Assembly (NCBI GenBank): GCA_951799445.1
Contig: OX637293.1
Coordinates: 1,054,001-1,118,000 of the forward strand
Direction: 5' to 3'
Length of the DNA: 64,000 nucleotides
Origin: Pseudisothecium myosuroides
Lineage: Eukaryota; Streptophyta; Bryopsida; Hypnales; Lembophyllaceae
Shown: positions 35,091 to 47,425 of the stretch, piece by piece
Layout: every line of letters starts with the position of its first letter
Numbering within the stretch: the first letter of the stretch is position 1
Translations under genes and position numbers: made by a program
The notes under the pieces: model-generated
Seen by the model: the letters and a program-made list of their open reading frames with translations, nothing else
Databases searched by the model: none
Told to the model about the DNA's origin: nothing

Positions 35091-35662
35091 TGGGAGGACA
35101 ATTTCCTGATGAAGTGCAGTAGGATGGATGCACAAGAATGACAACGGGGCTTCGCTATAACTCACAGTAGAACTTCTACTGAGAGTGTGAACTTGCCAAA
35201 CTTCTACAGAGTTTGAACTTGCCAAACTTCCACAGACTGTGAACTGGCCAAACTTCTACAGGGTGTGAACTTACCAACTCACTCGTAATCATGCCCTCAA
35301 AGGGTAAAGTTCGACAGCAAAAATGATTGCAAGTACGTGAATAAATTAATTGCGGAACAATGAAAGGCTACCCCATTCACACAGGCAAGTTGGATAGGAC
35401 GGCACTTGTTCTAGTTGGGACAGAGGCCAATTTCTTTTCAGCCCTATGTAGGACATGCAGGTAGCTCTCAAGAATGCATGGGGAAAAAGTTAGCTCCCTA
35501 CACGTATGACTTAAAGTTACCTTTCTAAAAATGTGCTTGAAACTGAACCCACCTACTCTCCACATTCTTGACAGGTATGCAGTAAGGGAGCATGCATTAT
35601 AAGATAAGTTCTACTGTAGTTTGCAGTACTATCAAATTGCATTTGCCTGAGCTGTTTCAGCT
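34784..35662 (+). promoter_or_regulatory. Upstream region of SABATH gene 1
   Basis: It contains the conserved upstream block (34840-35177), a 32-bp minisatellite (35172-35275), about 340 bp shared only with the orphan promoter at 49500-49895, and a TATA-like TATAAGAT at 35598-35605, 58-65 bp before the ATG. Genes 2 and 3 lack the last roughly 450 bp, including this TATA-like motif, so gene 1 may be regulated differently. This is inference from architecture alone. Confidence 0.5.
35172..35275. repeat. Minisatellite in the SABATH 1 promoter, about 28-32-bp unit, 4 copies
   Basis: Units read approximately ACTTCTACAGAGTGTGAACT followed by TGCCAA. It is absent from the upstream regions of the other copies. 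Confidence 0.7.
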
Positions 35663-37700
35663 ATGGATGATGCAGCAGCAGCTGGAGGTGAGGTTTATCG
35701 TGATACGATGGCCAGGCCTGGAGGCGAAGAGAAAACGACGAAGGTTGCACGAGCCATAGCTGGGATGGCGGGTGGCGCAGGAGAGTTCAGCTACACGAGA
35801 AACTCAGTGATGCAATCTCAGTCCATAAGTATCTTGAAGCCGATCTTGGAGCAGGAGATTATGGAGCTGGAATTGTTGAAGGACTGGAGCGGGAGAGCGA
35901 TTCGTGTGGCTGATTTCGGATGCGCCGTGGGAGCGAATACTCTTGCATATGCGGAGATTTGTTACCGAAGTGTGTGCCGAGCAAGGATGAGCAGTGAGAG
36001 GAAATTTCCGGATGAAGTGCAGTATTTCTTCTGTGACTTGCCTTCCAATGATTTCAACACTTTGTTCCTTCAATTGGAGGATTGGAGAAAAACACAAACG
36101 AGTATGGAGGATTTCTACATCACAGCAGTCCCGGGATCATTCCATAGACGCCTCTTTCCCAGGGGAAGTCTTCATGTCGCAATCTCTGTCTTCTCAGTTC
36201 AGTGGATGTCACAGGTAAGTTCTTTACTTGCAGTTTATCAGTGTAACTGAGAAATGTAGTTCCATTGTCAAAACTATTGTCGGTCACTGCATACAGTATA
36301 ACAAGCTGAACGTAAACCATCGCAGTAGACTTGAGTGAAGCTTCCTCATGCATTGTACAGGTGCCTGATGCGGTGTTCAACAAATCTTCGCCTGCTTATA
36401 ACAAGGGGAGAGTGTGGATTGACGATAACAAGAATGTTGCAACAGTCCAAGCCTTCACACAGATTGCGAGGCAAGATCTTCACAATTTTTTGCTATCTCG
36501 AGCAAATGAAGTTGTCACGGGTGGTCTTGTTCTCCTTTACTTTCCTGGTCGTGAGGATGGGCACCATCCAGAGATTCAATGGCCTAGGGAGGCGGAGTAT
36601 GCAGGGCCTTTTACTAAAGTCTTTGAGGCAACGTGGGAAGAACTTGTCATTGAGGTATTCTCTGGTTCACTCAAGTCAATCTCAAAAAAACATTTAATTG
36701 CAATTGTCTCTATTCCAAATAGAAGTAAATCAATAATTGTCATATGTATCTTTCCATAAACAATACATGAAGGATGCTAAGGACCAAGCATCTACCTATG
36801 GACCTTTAAGTCATATATAATTGCTGAGTGAAGGGTGAGTGTTACTTAGGCTAAAAGGATGTCAATGCCTTTGGCCTCAGGTTGAAACATATAATTTCCT
36901 TGTATTTCTTTCTATATAATCATAGTAGTTGACTGGGGGTAGAACATTTTACAATTATCAAACTCTTAACCTTAAATCAACTAGAGACAAACAAGTTATA
37001 GTTATCTAAGTAATATTGTTCACCAATGTCATCCCATTTGCATGCTTTTGATATAATATTATGATTTTAAGATTCTACAAGAAGTTCGTTGACTTCTTTA
37101 AAATGATGGTAACCAATATGTTGACATTGCTTTCAACATATGCCTAATTTTCTTTAGATACCAAAGCTTTATGCATGTTTTAACAATTTCTTAGCCTCAT
37201 CCCTTGAGGAGAGGAGAGACTCAATGAAGAGACTTTGAGTGTACAGAATTCCATCCAATGTATAGCGAGATGATCTAGTCCATCACATGTCAATGACTTT
37301 CTTACCAATCTTTGGAGAGGTTTCAATGTTGTAGGGTATTATAGAAGAAGAGAGTAGAGATACCTTCAATGTTCCAATATACTATCTCAGCATAGACGAC
37401 GTGAAAGTAGTCACAAAGTCCGCAAACGCTTTCTACCTCAAACAGTGTGAGATTAAGCGGCAAAGCTACTTCCCGACAAATGAAGTGGAGCAAATTCTTG
37501 TTGATCCTGAGGCATATGGCCGATTCACAAAAAATTTCACAAGGAGCCTTGTTAACTCAATCATGGTGGAGCATATTGGTGAAGAGAAGTGTGACAAGTT
37601 TTTTGAACACTTGGAGAGAAATGCTGCTATTGCTATGCGAGAGAAGAAGGTGTCTAGCTTGCCCATGGATTGTATATTGGCTGTCTTGATCCGAAAATAG
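35663..37700 (+). CDS. SABATH-family carboxyl methyltransferase, copy 1 (intact, 3 exons)
   Basis: Predicted exons are 35663-36214, 36361-36654 and 37335-37700, giving 403 residues. All junctions are phase 0 with GT...AG introns (GTAAGT and GTATTC donors), and the positions are conserved in copies 2 and 3. SABATH enzymes transfer a methyl group from SAM to carboxyl groups of small acids such as salicylate, jasmonate or cinnamate, usually in the cytosol. Visible family features: FSYTRNSVMQ with the substrate/SAM glutamine (Q51), the SAM loop VADFGCAVGANT (D84), FCDLPSNDFN, PGSFHRRLFP (S159, F160), QWMSQVP with the pocket tryptophan W181, and the C-terminal IEEESRDTFNVP cap region. Q180 sits where SAMT has Met and JMT-like enzymes have His. 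The N-terminus is about 25 residues longer than in typical SAMT. The substrate cannot be read from the sequence. Confidence 0.88.
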
Positions 37701-40700
37701 GATTTTATTTGATCCACAAATAGGTTTCTATTTGATCTAAAAATTGATCCAAGGAGGATTTGAAACAAACCGGTGGATCGATATTTGTATTTCTTTACTT
37801 GTAGTTGGTGTTTCACTGATACTAGTGTGCCTTGTCTTGTTGCCATAGTATAATCAAATAAAAGTTAAAGCAATTTTCTAACTTTTTAAATCATAAAAAA
37901 CTTCGAAATACAATACCTTTCATTCCGTACATTGGTACACTATAAAACAAGTTTGTGCACCTCTTCATAAAGAACATTTTGATGGTATCAAGAATGAGAT
38001 TGAAGGACATAGAGTCTAAAAGATCGCACTGTAACAAACAAATTTACAAACAACCTCATTTAAGGTATAGATGTTTGAGTGATTTTGTATTGGGCAATGC
38101 CCAATGAAGAGGAAATTATGAAAAAACAAAGACTCTAAGTAAGGGTGAATCCAGACGAGCCGTAACTTTATTTTAAATTACACATTTTAAAAATATTGTT
38201 CAATTTTTATCTCTAATTTTTTTGGAATCAACATTTTTTGGAAAATAAATTGGCTCATTTTTATCGTAGTTATCTCTTCTCCTACTTTATTGTGTATGCT
38301 TTAGTTTTAGTTTAGTTTTTTTTACTTAAAATATTTAGGTCTTCTCTACAAGTGAGCATTAGTAATTTGTCTAATAAAATAGAAATGCTATTTTTTAAAT
38401 CAACATAAATTATGTATGTTAATGCCCCTAATGAATGTAATAGAGAATTCAAAAAGAGTATAGAAGAATTTCTTGAATGTTCATGATTGTCAAAGTTGAA
38501 TTATAAAAAAAGATTTCTAACTAAATTTTAATATTGAACAGTGCAAACTTAGAAACCCATTTTTCCAAACTATTTCTAAGTCTATGGATTTAGGAGTCTC
38601 ATTCATATATATCTCAGGCAATCTTGAGTTTTTATTAGCAAGTTGTTGCAACATTATAGTTTTGGAGGAAGATTTCAACATCCATTCCAAAAAATCATTC
38701 CAAAATTTTATAAACATCCTATAGCGGTACTTTGGAAAAGAGGAATTAGGTTCTTTCCAAATTTATAACAAACTTGTAATCATTTACAAACTAGTTTTTT
38801 GCAAGGTTTGGCATACTAATAATCAAATTTCTAAAATGTAGTAGAAAGTGGATTGTTAAGAATATTGATGAATCTAATAATATAGCTGCTTCACCATCTT
38901 TATTTTGAAGAGGCTAAAGTTTGCAATCACGAGTTAATTAAACACAACATATTTTCCAACTATGATCACTTAATCCGGGCCAAAGAGACCATGATCAAAG
39001 AGCAAGCCTTGCCACTTGCAATAAAGTCCCTCCAACCAAAAATTAAGCAATCCCTTTAAAATAAAGGCCAAAATGTGTACCCAATTATATGCAATGACAC
39101 CCGTTAAAATGTATTGTACCCATTAAAAATGTGTCCCTACTATTTTGACCACCTTTGCTGGCTATTTAAGGTTGATTTGGAAAGTTCTCTATTTGTTTCC
39201 TATAATCATTTATTCTGCCCTTTTTCCTCTCTTTAGAAATGAAGGGGAGTGTTCAACTTGTAGCCACTATAAAAGTATCCATATTCTAACTATTTACCGT
39301 AAGGCAAGTGGTTGTATGATCACCAAACAACCTTCAAAGTTGACATTGTAGCGCAATGTTTTTTGAAAGGTTGCAGGGGCTTTTCGTATTATAGACAATT
39401 TCTATTATTAGTTTCATAAAGTTTTTATATTTTCTCGTTGGCAATTGACAGGAGATTCCAATGCACCAAAGAACACATCATTTGGGTACTGTATATAAAA
39501 CTTATGAGGTGTCAAACAAAATTTAGATATCCTAAAACCATTTTTGCAAGAATTGGTGCATATTGGAAATGTTCACAACACGAGCATCTCATAAAGTGGC
39601 ATTTAACCCGTAAGGATGGGCCTATGCCTACAAATTCAAGCTTCACAATCTTTCTTTCTTTTTGTTGCCATTTTGTATCTGAATATGAATGAAAGTTTTT
39701 ATAAGAAGAAATCCTATGGCTTCTACAAGTGCTAAAAGTCTTGCAAATTTTGTAAGGAATAAGTGACGAAAATTGAAATTTGATACAAAATATGCTAAAA
39801 TTTGAATTTTTTTACCATAAGTGTATTTCGTAGTGTATAATAGCATGGTATAAAACAAAATTATTGTATCATTTTAAAATTAAAAAAAACAAAACTATGG
39901 CAGTGCTTTTTTTTTACTATAGACCCTATGTTCCTAGCAGCATGCCATTGCATTAAATTTGGAGGGAAAATAGTGCATTCATTGCATTCTGTCAAAATTG
40001 GCAAAATTTCGCCCAAAATAAAAGCGTTGGTTATATGCCCAAAGTTCAAATTGCAATAAAATATTGAATTTTGAGATTTTTTTCAAATTTTCTAATGGGA
40101 TTAGAAATTTAACTTGACAAGCTTCATTTCATTAGTTGGACTCAAATTCAAAAGATATCATTTTTATGGCTAAAATTCACATCAAGAGTAAATAGCAAGA
40201 AATGGCCAAAATATTCTACGAGGGTGATCCATGGATTAAGCATCTTCTTCTTTAGAATAGCCAAAAGTACCATAATAACAAAATTTACAAAACTACTCAT
40301 TGAAAGTGTATTCAAGCAACTTCAAAGAAAATTTAGATAATTTTTTTTTTCCAATTTCATATCTTAAGTGAAGTAATCTAAACTAACACTTATTGTTCTC
40401 ATCAAAATTAATCCTACAAAGACATTATGGACCTAAATGGTCTAATCGATGACTTCACTGTTAAATGTAGAAATAAAAAAATGCATGTATTGGTCCAATA
40501 ATCAAAGGATTTGGGTGACTACTTTAGTCACGGAGGTTGCTTACTTTTAGGGTTAAAATCATCACCACCCCGCCTTACCATCTTTACTCCAAAGAGGCTA
40601 ATCATGACCTAATCACAACATAATTCCCACCCACGATGAAGTCAAAAAGACCATGATCGATCTAAATCTCCTTTTCACTAGAAGAAACCCTTGTTTTTTA

Positions 40701-40880
40701 TAATGGATTTTAGGTGACATCTATTTGTTTTTATGTTATGCTACATATTACAACTAACGTCTTGATACTCCTTTTGATGTCATTGTTAATGTAAAAATAA
40801 GTAGACATTACCTATAATCCATCACCTAAAGCATGGGTTTCTTATAGTATCTTGGGGAAATTTTTCATTTAGTTTAATTT
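37701..40880 (+). repeat. 3' flank of SABATH block 1
   Basis: It aligns with flanks after the other copies: shared TAATTTGTCT, TTCTAAGTC and TTTGCAATCACGAG motifs up to 38940, then a further stretch (GACCATGATCAAAGAGCAAGC, ATGCACCAAAGAACACATCA) shared only with block 3 (58440-61740). A copy-specific insertion of about 240 bp lies at roughly 37820-38060. The empty TTAA sites at 38938 and 40553 sit here. No genes. Confidence 0.65.
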
Positions 40881-40882
40881 TT

Positions 40883-41660
40883 CAGCCCTTGGGATAGTTT
40901 AATTTTTTGGATTAATCCTTACACATGGATGTAGAAAGTCTTTCTCACAACTACACATGTTGATAAAATTAGAATATCTTTTTTTTGGTAAATCTTTTGA
41001 CCTTGAAATTTGGCATACATTTTATCAATATAAAGATGATCTCATGCCAAACATTTCATAGTAAAATGTGTTTTTTTCAGACCTTGGGATAGTGTCAAAG
41101 TTGGTAATAGTGAAATTTTTCTCACAACTACACATGTTGGTAGAATTGGCATATTTTTTTTTTTGTAAGTCTTTTGAACTTGAAATTTGGCATACATGTT
41201 ATTAACATAGAGATGATTTCATCATAAAAATTTCATGGTAAATAAACAATTTTTCAACCCTTGGGATAGTGTCAAAGTTGGTAGTAGTGAAATTGTTTCA
41301 CAAATACACATGTTGGGAGATTTTGAATATCTATTTTTGTGGGGGGATTTTGGACTTGAAATTTTTTATAAATGTAATCAACATATATATGGTCCTATGT
41401 AAAAAATTTCATAGAAAAAGAAAAAAAATTCAGCCCTTGGGAGGGTGTCAAAGTTGGTAGTAGTGAAATTTTTTTCACGGCTACATATGTTGGGAGATTT
41501 TGAATATCTTTTTCTTTGTAAATCATTTGGCCTTGAAATTTGTCACACATGTAATTAACTTGAAGATGAAGTTGCGGTAAAAATTTCAGGGGCAAAGACC
41601 CATTTTTGAGGCCTCGGGAGGCTGTCAAAGTTGGCAGATCTGAAATTCCCTTCCCTGCGA
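40883..41660. repeat. Tandem satellite, about 177-bp unit, 4 copies
   Basis: Starts of the CAGCCCTTGGGATAGTGTC-like segment occur at 40883, 41078, 41255, 41431 and 41608, with spacings of 195, 177, 176 and 177 bp. Each unit also has CACAACTACACATGTTGG and a CTTGAAATTTGGCATAC-like segment. Divergence is moderate. The last start ends in the upstream region of SABATH copy 2. Confidence 0.85.
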
Positions 41661-42232
41661 TTTCAAAAATTCGTAAATGAAGTAGACCTTACTGTACATC
41701 CAAATTGGGAAGCGTCGGGTGTCATTCTGTATGGGTGTCGAAGTGAGACATTATGGATAGTGCGTCAATTGCATAGGATAGTCTAAAAAGCCTATAAAGG
41801 AAGGGTCAGATTAAAGCGGTCTTATTGTACTTGCTTGCGCAACAACCATTTGCACAGCGTTTGGAGATTCGAAGTCATGCAGAGATGCTCTCTTTTTCAG
41901 AAATATATATTTATATCGTGTAGCTCACGAACCGAAGCTTTATAGAAGGGCCAATAGGCGATGTTCCTTTTAATAATAGTCATAATTTCCTCATGTGCCG
42001 TGTGCAAACGTGGTAACTGCACACCAAGACAGACGTTCTTCCGTCTGCTTCATATGAGCTGTTCGTAATAATCGGGTATCTGCTCTTCTACCACTCTGAC
42101 TCATTGATTTCGCATATTCTGGTTCTTGTCATCATGTTGCACGAGAGATAATAGGATGGATGGACAAGAACACCGTGGCTTCGACATAGTTTGCAGCAAA
42201 TCAGAATTGCATTTGCGTGAGCTGTTTTAGCC
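41661..42232 (+). promoter_or_regulatory. Upstream region of SABATH copy 2
   Basis: It contains the conserved block (GATGTTCC, GTGCAAACGTGGTAACTGCA, CATTGATTTCGCATATTCTG) but lacks the 450-bp TATA-containing part seen upstream of gene 1. A segment at about 41700-41790 (CCAAATTGGGAAGCGTCGGG) is shared with 51200-51290 near copy 3. Confidence 0.5.
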
Positions 42233-44287
42233 ATGGATGACGCAGCAGCAGCTCTAGGTGAGGTTTGTGGTAATACGATGGCCTGTCCTGGAGGCGAAGA
42301 GAAAACGATGAAGGTTGCACGAGCCGGCATAGCTGGGATGGAGGGTGGCGCAGGAGAGTTCAGCTACACGAAAAACTCAGTGATGCAATCTCAGTCCATA
42401 AGTATCTTGAAGCCGATTTTGGAGCAGGAGATTATGGAGCTGGAATTGTTCAAGGACTAGAGCGGGAGCGCCATTCGTATGGCTGATTTCGGATGCTCCG
42501 TGGGAGCGAATCCTCTTCGATATGCGGAGATCTGTTACCGAAGTGTGTGCCGAGCAAGGTCGAGCAGTGGGACGAAATTTCCTGATGAGGTGCAGTATTT
42601 CTTCTGTGACTTGCCTTCCAATGATTTCAACACTTTGTTCCTGCAATTGGAGGATTGGCGAAAAACGCAAACGAGCATGGAGGATTTCTATGTCACGGCA
42701 GTCGCGGGATCATTCTATGGACGCCTCTTTCCCCGGGGAAGTCTTCATGTCGCAATCTCTGTCTTCTCGGTTCATTGGATGTCACAGGTAACTTCACTTA
42801 CAGTTTATCAGTGTAACTGAGAAATGTAGTTCCATTGTCAAAATTACTGTCGTTCACTGCATAAACTGTAAGAAGCTGAACGAAATCATTGCAGTAGACT
42901 TCAGTCAAGCTTTCTCATGCATTGCGGATTGAATCTAAGTTCTGGCTATTTCTCCGTTGTGCAGGTGCCTGATGCGGTGTTGGACAAATCTTCGCCCGCT
43001 TACAACAAGGGGAGAGTGTGGATAGATGATAACAAGAATGTTGCAACAGTGCAAGCCTTTACACAGATTGCGAGGCAAGATCTTCACAATTTTTTGTTAT
43101 CTCGAGCAAATGAAGTTGTCACGGGTGGTCTTGTTCTCCTTTACTTTCCTGGTCGTGTGGACGGACACCATCCACAGATTCAATGGCCTAAGGAGGCAAA
43201 GTATGCGGGGCTTTTTAGTAAAGTTTTTGAGGCGACATGGGAAGAACTCGTCATTGAGGTATTCTCTAGTTCAGTCAAGTCAATCTCAAAAAAGCAACCA
43301 ATTGCAATTGTCTCTACCCCAAATGGAAATAAATGAATATTTTTCATACGCATCTTTCTATAAATGGTGTATAAGGATGCCAATGACCAAGCATTTACTT
43401 ATCCTTTAAGTCATATATTTATTGTCTTGTGAGGGGTGAATGTTACTTAGGCTAAAGGTATGTCAATGCTAATCTTTTACCTCTTAGTGAAACATATAAT
43501 TTCCTTGTATTTCTTTCTACATAATCATAGTGGATGGGTAAGGGTAGAACATTCTACAATTATCAAACTCTTAACCTTAAACAAACCAACAAATTATAGT
43601 TATTTGAGCACCAAACTCATCCCATTTGCATGATTTTGATAATATTATGATTTCAAGATTCTATGGAAAGTTTGTTCTTTGGAATGATGGTAAATAGCAC
43701 GCTATCATTTTTTTTCAGTACATACAATTTAGATTTTCTTTGGACACCAATACTTTTTGCATGTTTTAACAAATACTTAGGCTCTTTCTTCGGAAATTGG
43801 AGAAGACTCAATGAAGAGATTCCGAACCTACAGAGTTTCGTCACATGCACAACGGGGTGGTCTAGTCCATCACATTTCAATGACTTTCTCACCAATCTTT
43901 GGAGAGGTTTCAATGCTACAGGGTATTATAGAAGAAGACAAAAGAGATACCTTTAATGTTCCGACGTACTGTCACAACGTGGAAGATGTGAAAGGAGTTG
44001 TAGAATCCACAAACGCTTTCCACATCAAACGGTGTGAAATCAAGCAACAAAGCTACTTCGCACCAAATGAAGTGCAACAGATTCTTGTTGATCCTGAGGC
44101 GTACGGCCGGTTCACAAAAAATTTCACAAGGAGCCTTGTGAATTCGATCATGGTGGAGTATATTGGTAAAGAGAAGTGCGACGAGTTTTATAAACGCTTG
44201 GAAAGAAATGCTGCTACAGTTGTACGGGAGAAGAGGGTGTCCAGCCTTCCCATGGATTGCATATTGGCCGTTTTGATTCGAAAATAG
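42233..44287 (+). pseudogene. SABATH methyltransferase copy 2, single nonsense codon
   Basis: Exons are 42233-42787, 42965-43258 and 43922-44287, the same phase-0 structure as copy 1, with one extra codon in exon 1 (ARAGIAGM). The frame is intact except TAG at 42458-42460 (codon 76), replacing the tryptophan codon TGG of copies 1 and 3. That truncates the product before the SAM-binding loop. Downstream motifs survive: ADFGCSVGANP, AGSFYGRLFP, HWMSQVP, and IEEDKRDTFNVP. The residue before the pocket tryptophan is His (codon 181), unlike Gln in the other copies. Either a recent pseudogene, a null allele, or a frame depending on readthrough; a downstream ATG at 42479 could start a product lacking the N-terminal substrate residues. 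Confidence 0.85.
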
Positions 44288-44665
44288 GTTTTTGTTTGAT
44301 CTGAAAATAGGTCCGAAGAGAACTTGAGACAAACCAATATATCGATATTTGTATTTTTCTAATTTAGTTGGTATTTTATTCAAATGTTTGAATGATTTTG
44401 TAGAGGGCAATGCCTAGTAATGAAAAAATTATAAAAAATAAGCACTATAAGTGTGGGCAAATCCAGATGAGCCCTGACATTATTTTAAATTATCTTTTTT
44501 TTATAATATTTTTAATTTTTATCTCTAATTTATTTTGGTATCAACATTTTTGGGAAAACAAACTGGCTCATTTTTACAGTAGCTATCACTTCTCCTTTTT
44601 CATTGTACATATTTTAGTTATTTTGTAAATTTTTATTAAAAATATGGAGGTCTTTCCTGTTAGTG

Positions 44666-45602
44666 TTAACCCCTAAAGGACCGTTGTCCCTTCGGGGTAC
44701 AAATGCATTTTCGGGCAGCTACCTACGGGCTGAAATTTTCTCCTGATTTTTTGAGACTTTTTTTGAAGTTTGAAAAGTTGATTAGCTTCATGGGAATATA
44801 ATTTTTTTCACAGTCGGTGCCCGGAAACAACAGTTACGACCAAATAAGCTTAAAACAGGGGATGGGGGGCAGCCTGGGCAGCAAAAGAAAAATGGACAAA
44901 AATTTGAATTCTTTTTTTTAATATTTTTTTTCACGTAGACTATATTTTTGTCTATCTAGAAAGATTTGATTCATTTCATTTGGATATGTTATGAGAAAGT
45001 TATGGACATTCTTGTTTTTCGTGCAGTTAGAGCATCTTCTTGAAAAAAATAATTTGTAGGATGCATTTCTGAATGCAATTTTTCAAATTTTTCAAATTTT
45101 TTTTTTGTAATGGTTAAGTTTATTTGCTAGAACAATCTCACCATTGGGATTAGTGCATTTTAATTTCATCTAAAATATATTAATATTTTAGATTTTCCTT
45201 CTATCTCGTACCTACTTCTGCTTAACAATTTTTTTAAGAATGATAATTAAGTTTTTTTGAATTTTTTTTCCCTTAGACTCTCAACTCAATTTTACACTAT
45301 AAATATTTAAAGCTCAAAACTCTGTAGTAAAAACATTTTAAGTTAAAAATGTTCAAAGTCAAAAAATCTAGTTCCGCAATGTGCTGAAAAACTTGCTTTT
45401 TTCACTTTAAACGCAAATATCTTGCAATTTGTGCGGTCAAAAATTCTGAAATTTTTTCCACACACTCTCATACTAGTTAGGTGTAAGATCATATGGTTAG
45501 ATGTGGAAAAAACCGTTTTCAATTTTTTTAAATCTTTGCTATAAATATGGTAGTTTTGAGTGTTTTTTGGCAAAGAAAAGGCCTTGGTCCTTTAGGGGTT
45601 AA
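44666..45602. mobile_element. Full-length A-type TTAA element (937 bp)
   Basis: The tips are TTAACCCCTAAAGGACC and GGTCCTTTAGGGGTTAA. It is collinear with 15254-16192. The paralogous blocks have the target uninterrupted (AAGTGCTAATAATTTG at 32130 and 56110), so the insertion duplicated a 4-bp TTAA site. Confidence 0.92.
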
Positions 45603-45660
45603 TAATTTGTCTTGTAAAATAGCAAGGCTAATTCTTAAATCAACACGTATGTGAATGCCC

Positions 45661-47425
45661 TTAACCCCTAAAGAAGCAAACTTCATTTTTTTTGGTAGTA
45701 TTGCAATTTAGGGTAGCTTACTATGAATGGAATTTTTATTTTTTTTTGAAATTTTCAAACAACATGTGCTTGAGGAGTAGATTTAATGCCCAACAATTTT
45801 TATAATTTTTGACTACATCATTAAAAAGTAATTGTATGATATGTAGATTTTTCCTCAACTGCGGTTGATTGAGCAGATTAAAAAAAATCACCTTTTTCAA
45901 GAATAAAAATTTGAAATTGATTTTGAGGTTTATATATATGTGGAAAGCTTTGAATCATTCCATTTTGATTAATGAGATGAAAGTTATGAGAAGCTTTAGT
46001 TTGTGGGCAATTATAAAATCTTCACTCTTAAAATGAACTTTGAAATCCTTTATTTAATTGAATTTTCAATATTTTTAGAAAAAATTAAATCTTAGAATGT
46101 AGATTGTTTATTACAACATTACAACCATTGAAATTGGCATTTTTCAATTCCATAACTAAATTCTTAACAATTTAGTATTTTTGAGTCATTTTCTACTCCT
46201 TTCTACTTACTATTTTTTTAAGTATGAATACAAAATTTATTTTTCTTGAAACTTTTCATTTGTATTTCCAACTTATTTCTTTAATGTATTGTGGAGAGTT
46301 GCAAGTTTTAGGGTCTGTACATTTTGGGGCAAATTTTTTGAAAGATGAAATCTAACCATTTGGGAAGAGTTGAAATACTTCTTTTTGAAATTCAAGCATC
46401 ATGATCTTTTAATTGGTAAGGTTTTTAATTCTTAAATTTTAGGACAATATAATTTAATAAATTAACCCCTAAAGGCCCAAGGCATTTTCTGGCTTCGAAA
46501 CGACTGAAAACTGCCATTTCTGCTGCGATCAGTCCCTAAATCAAAAAAACTTTTTTTTTAGAATCTAACGTAGGATCTTGTACTTCACTTGTCTCAGATC
46601 ATGTGGTAAAAATTTCATGAAGTTTGACCATACGATTGGAAGATATTAGCATTTGAAGTTGGAAAAAAAAGTCTTTTGAACTGTGGCCTGTAATTTCAGA
46701 TGACTTTGACGGCTATTTGTGGATTTTTTTTGCACTACACACCATAAAGTTAAATTTTTTTATATTGAAAATTTGAGTTAAAAGTTGGAGAAAAATATTT
46801 CAAAATGTCAAAACTTGATTTTCGCGTTTAAAAAAATTATTAAGTAGAAGCAGGTCCAAAATTGAACAAAACACTAAATTGTTAATAGCTATTAGGTGGA
46901 ATTAAAACACCATAATTCCAATAGTGGGATTGTTCTTGCAAACAAACTTAACCTTGTCATAAAAAAAAAATTGAAAAAATTTGAAAATTGCATTCAAAAA
47001 TGAATTTTGTAAGTTGTTTTCTGAAGAAGATGCTTAGACTGCCCGAAAAACAAGATTGTCTATAACTTTCTCATTCTGAGTCCAAATAGAATGAATCAAA
47101 GCTTTAAATGTAGACAAAAACATGATCTTTAAGTAGAATTTTTTTTTTAAAATTCAATTTTTTAAAGTTTTTTTTTTGCCCGGTGAACTGCTTTTTTGAC
47201 TTTGGGTGGCATAACTTTTGCTCCTGGGCACCAATTGAAAAACTTGCCCGAAATCCCAAGTGTCTGCCAAGGGGACTTTGGGCCTTTAGGGGTTAACTAA
47301 AGGATCTTACAATTTAATTGTTTTTCCAAAAAAATAAATATAGATGAAGATTTTAGCCTTGCTTTGGAGATTAGTATTTTAAAGCAATTTTGAGCATCTA
47401 AACATGAAAGATCTTTAGGGGTTAA
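45661..47425. mobile_element. TTAA element containing a nested TTAA element
   Basis: The outer tips are TTAACCCCTAAAGAAGC at 45661 and TCTTTAGGGGTTAA at 47425. Without the inner copy it would be about 930 bp, the family's usual full length. The block at 32190 keeps the empty target ATGTCCTTAATAAATG. Confidence 0.85.
46462..47296. mobile_element. Inner nested TTAA element (835 bp)
   Basis: The tips are TTAACCCCTAAAGGCCC and GGGCCTTTAGGGGTTAA, with the interior related to 48002-48930 in inverse orientation. It lies inside 45661-47425 and is flanked by TTAA on both sides. Confidence 0.85.

Noticed and set aside
43663..43921. Possible extra exon before SABATH exon 3
   Set aside because: Copies 0 and 2 stay open through the last 110 bp of intron 2, but copy 1 has a TGA there, two frames are open equally well, and family alignment joins exon 2 directly to exon 3.
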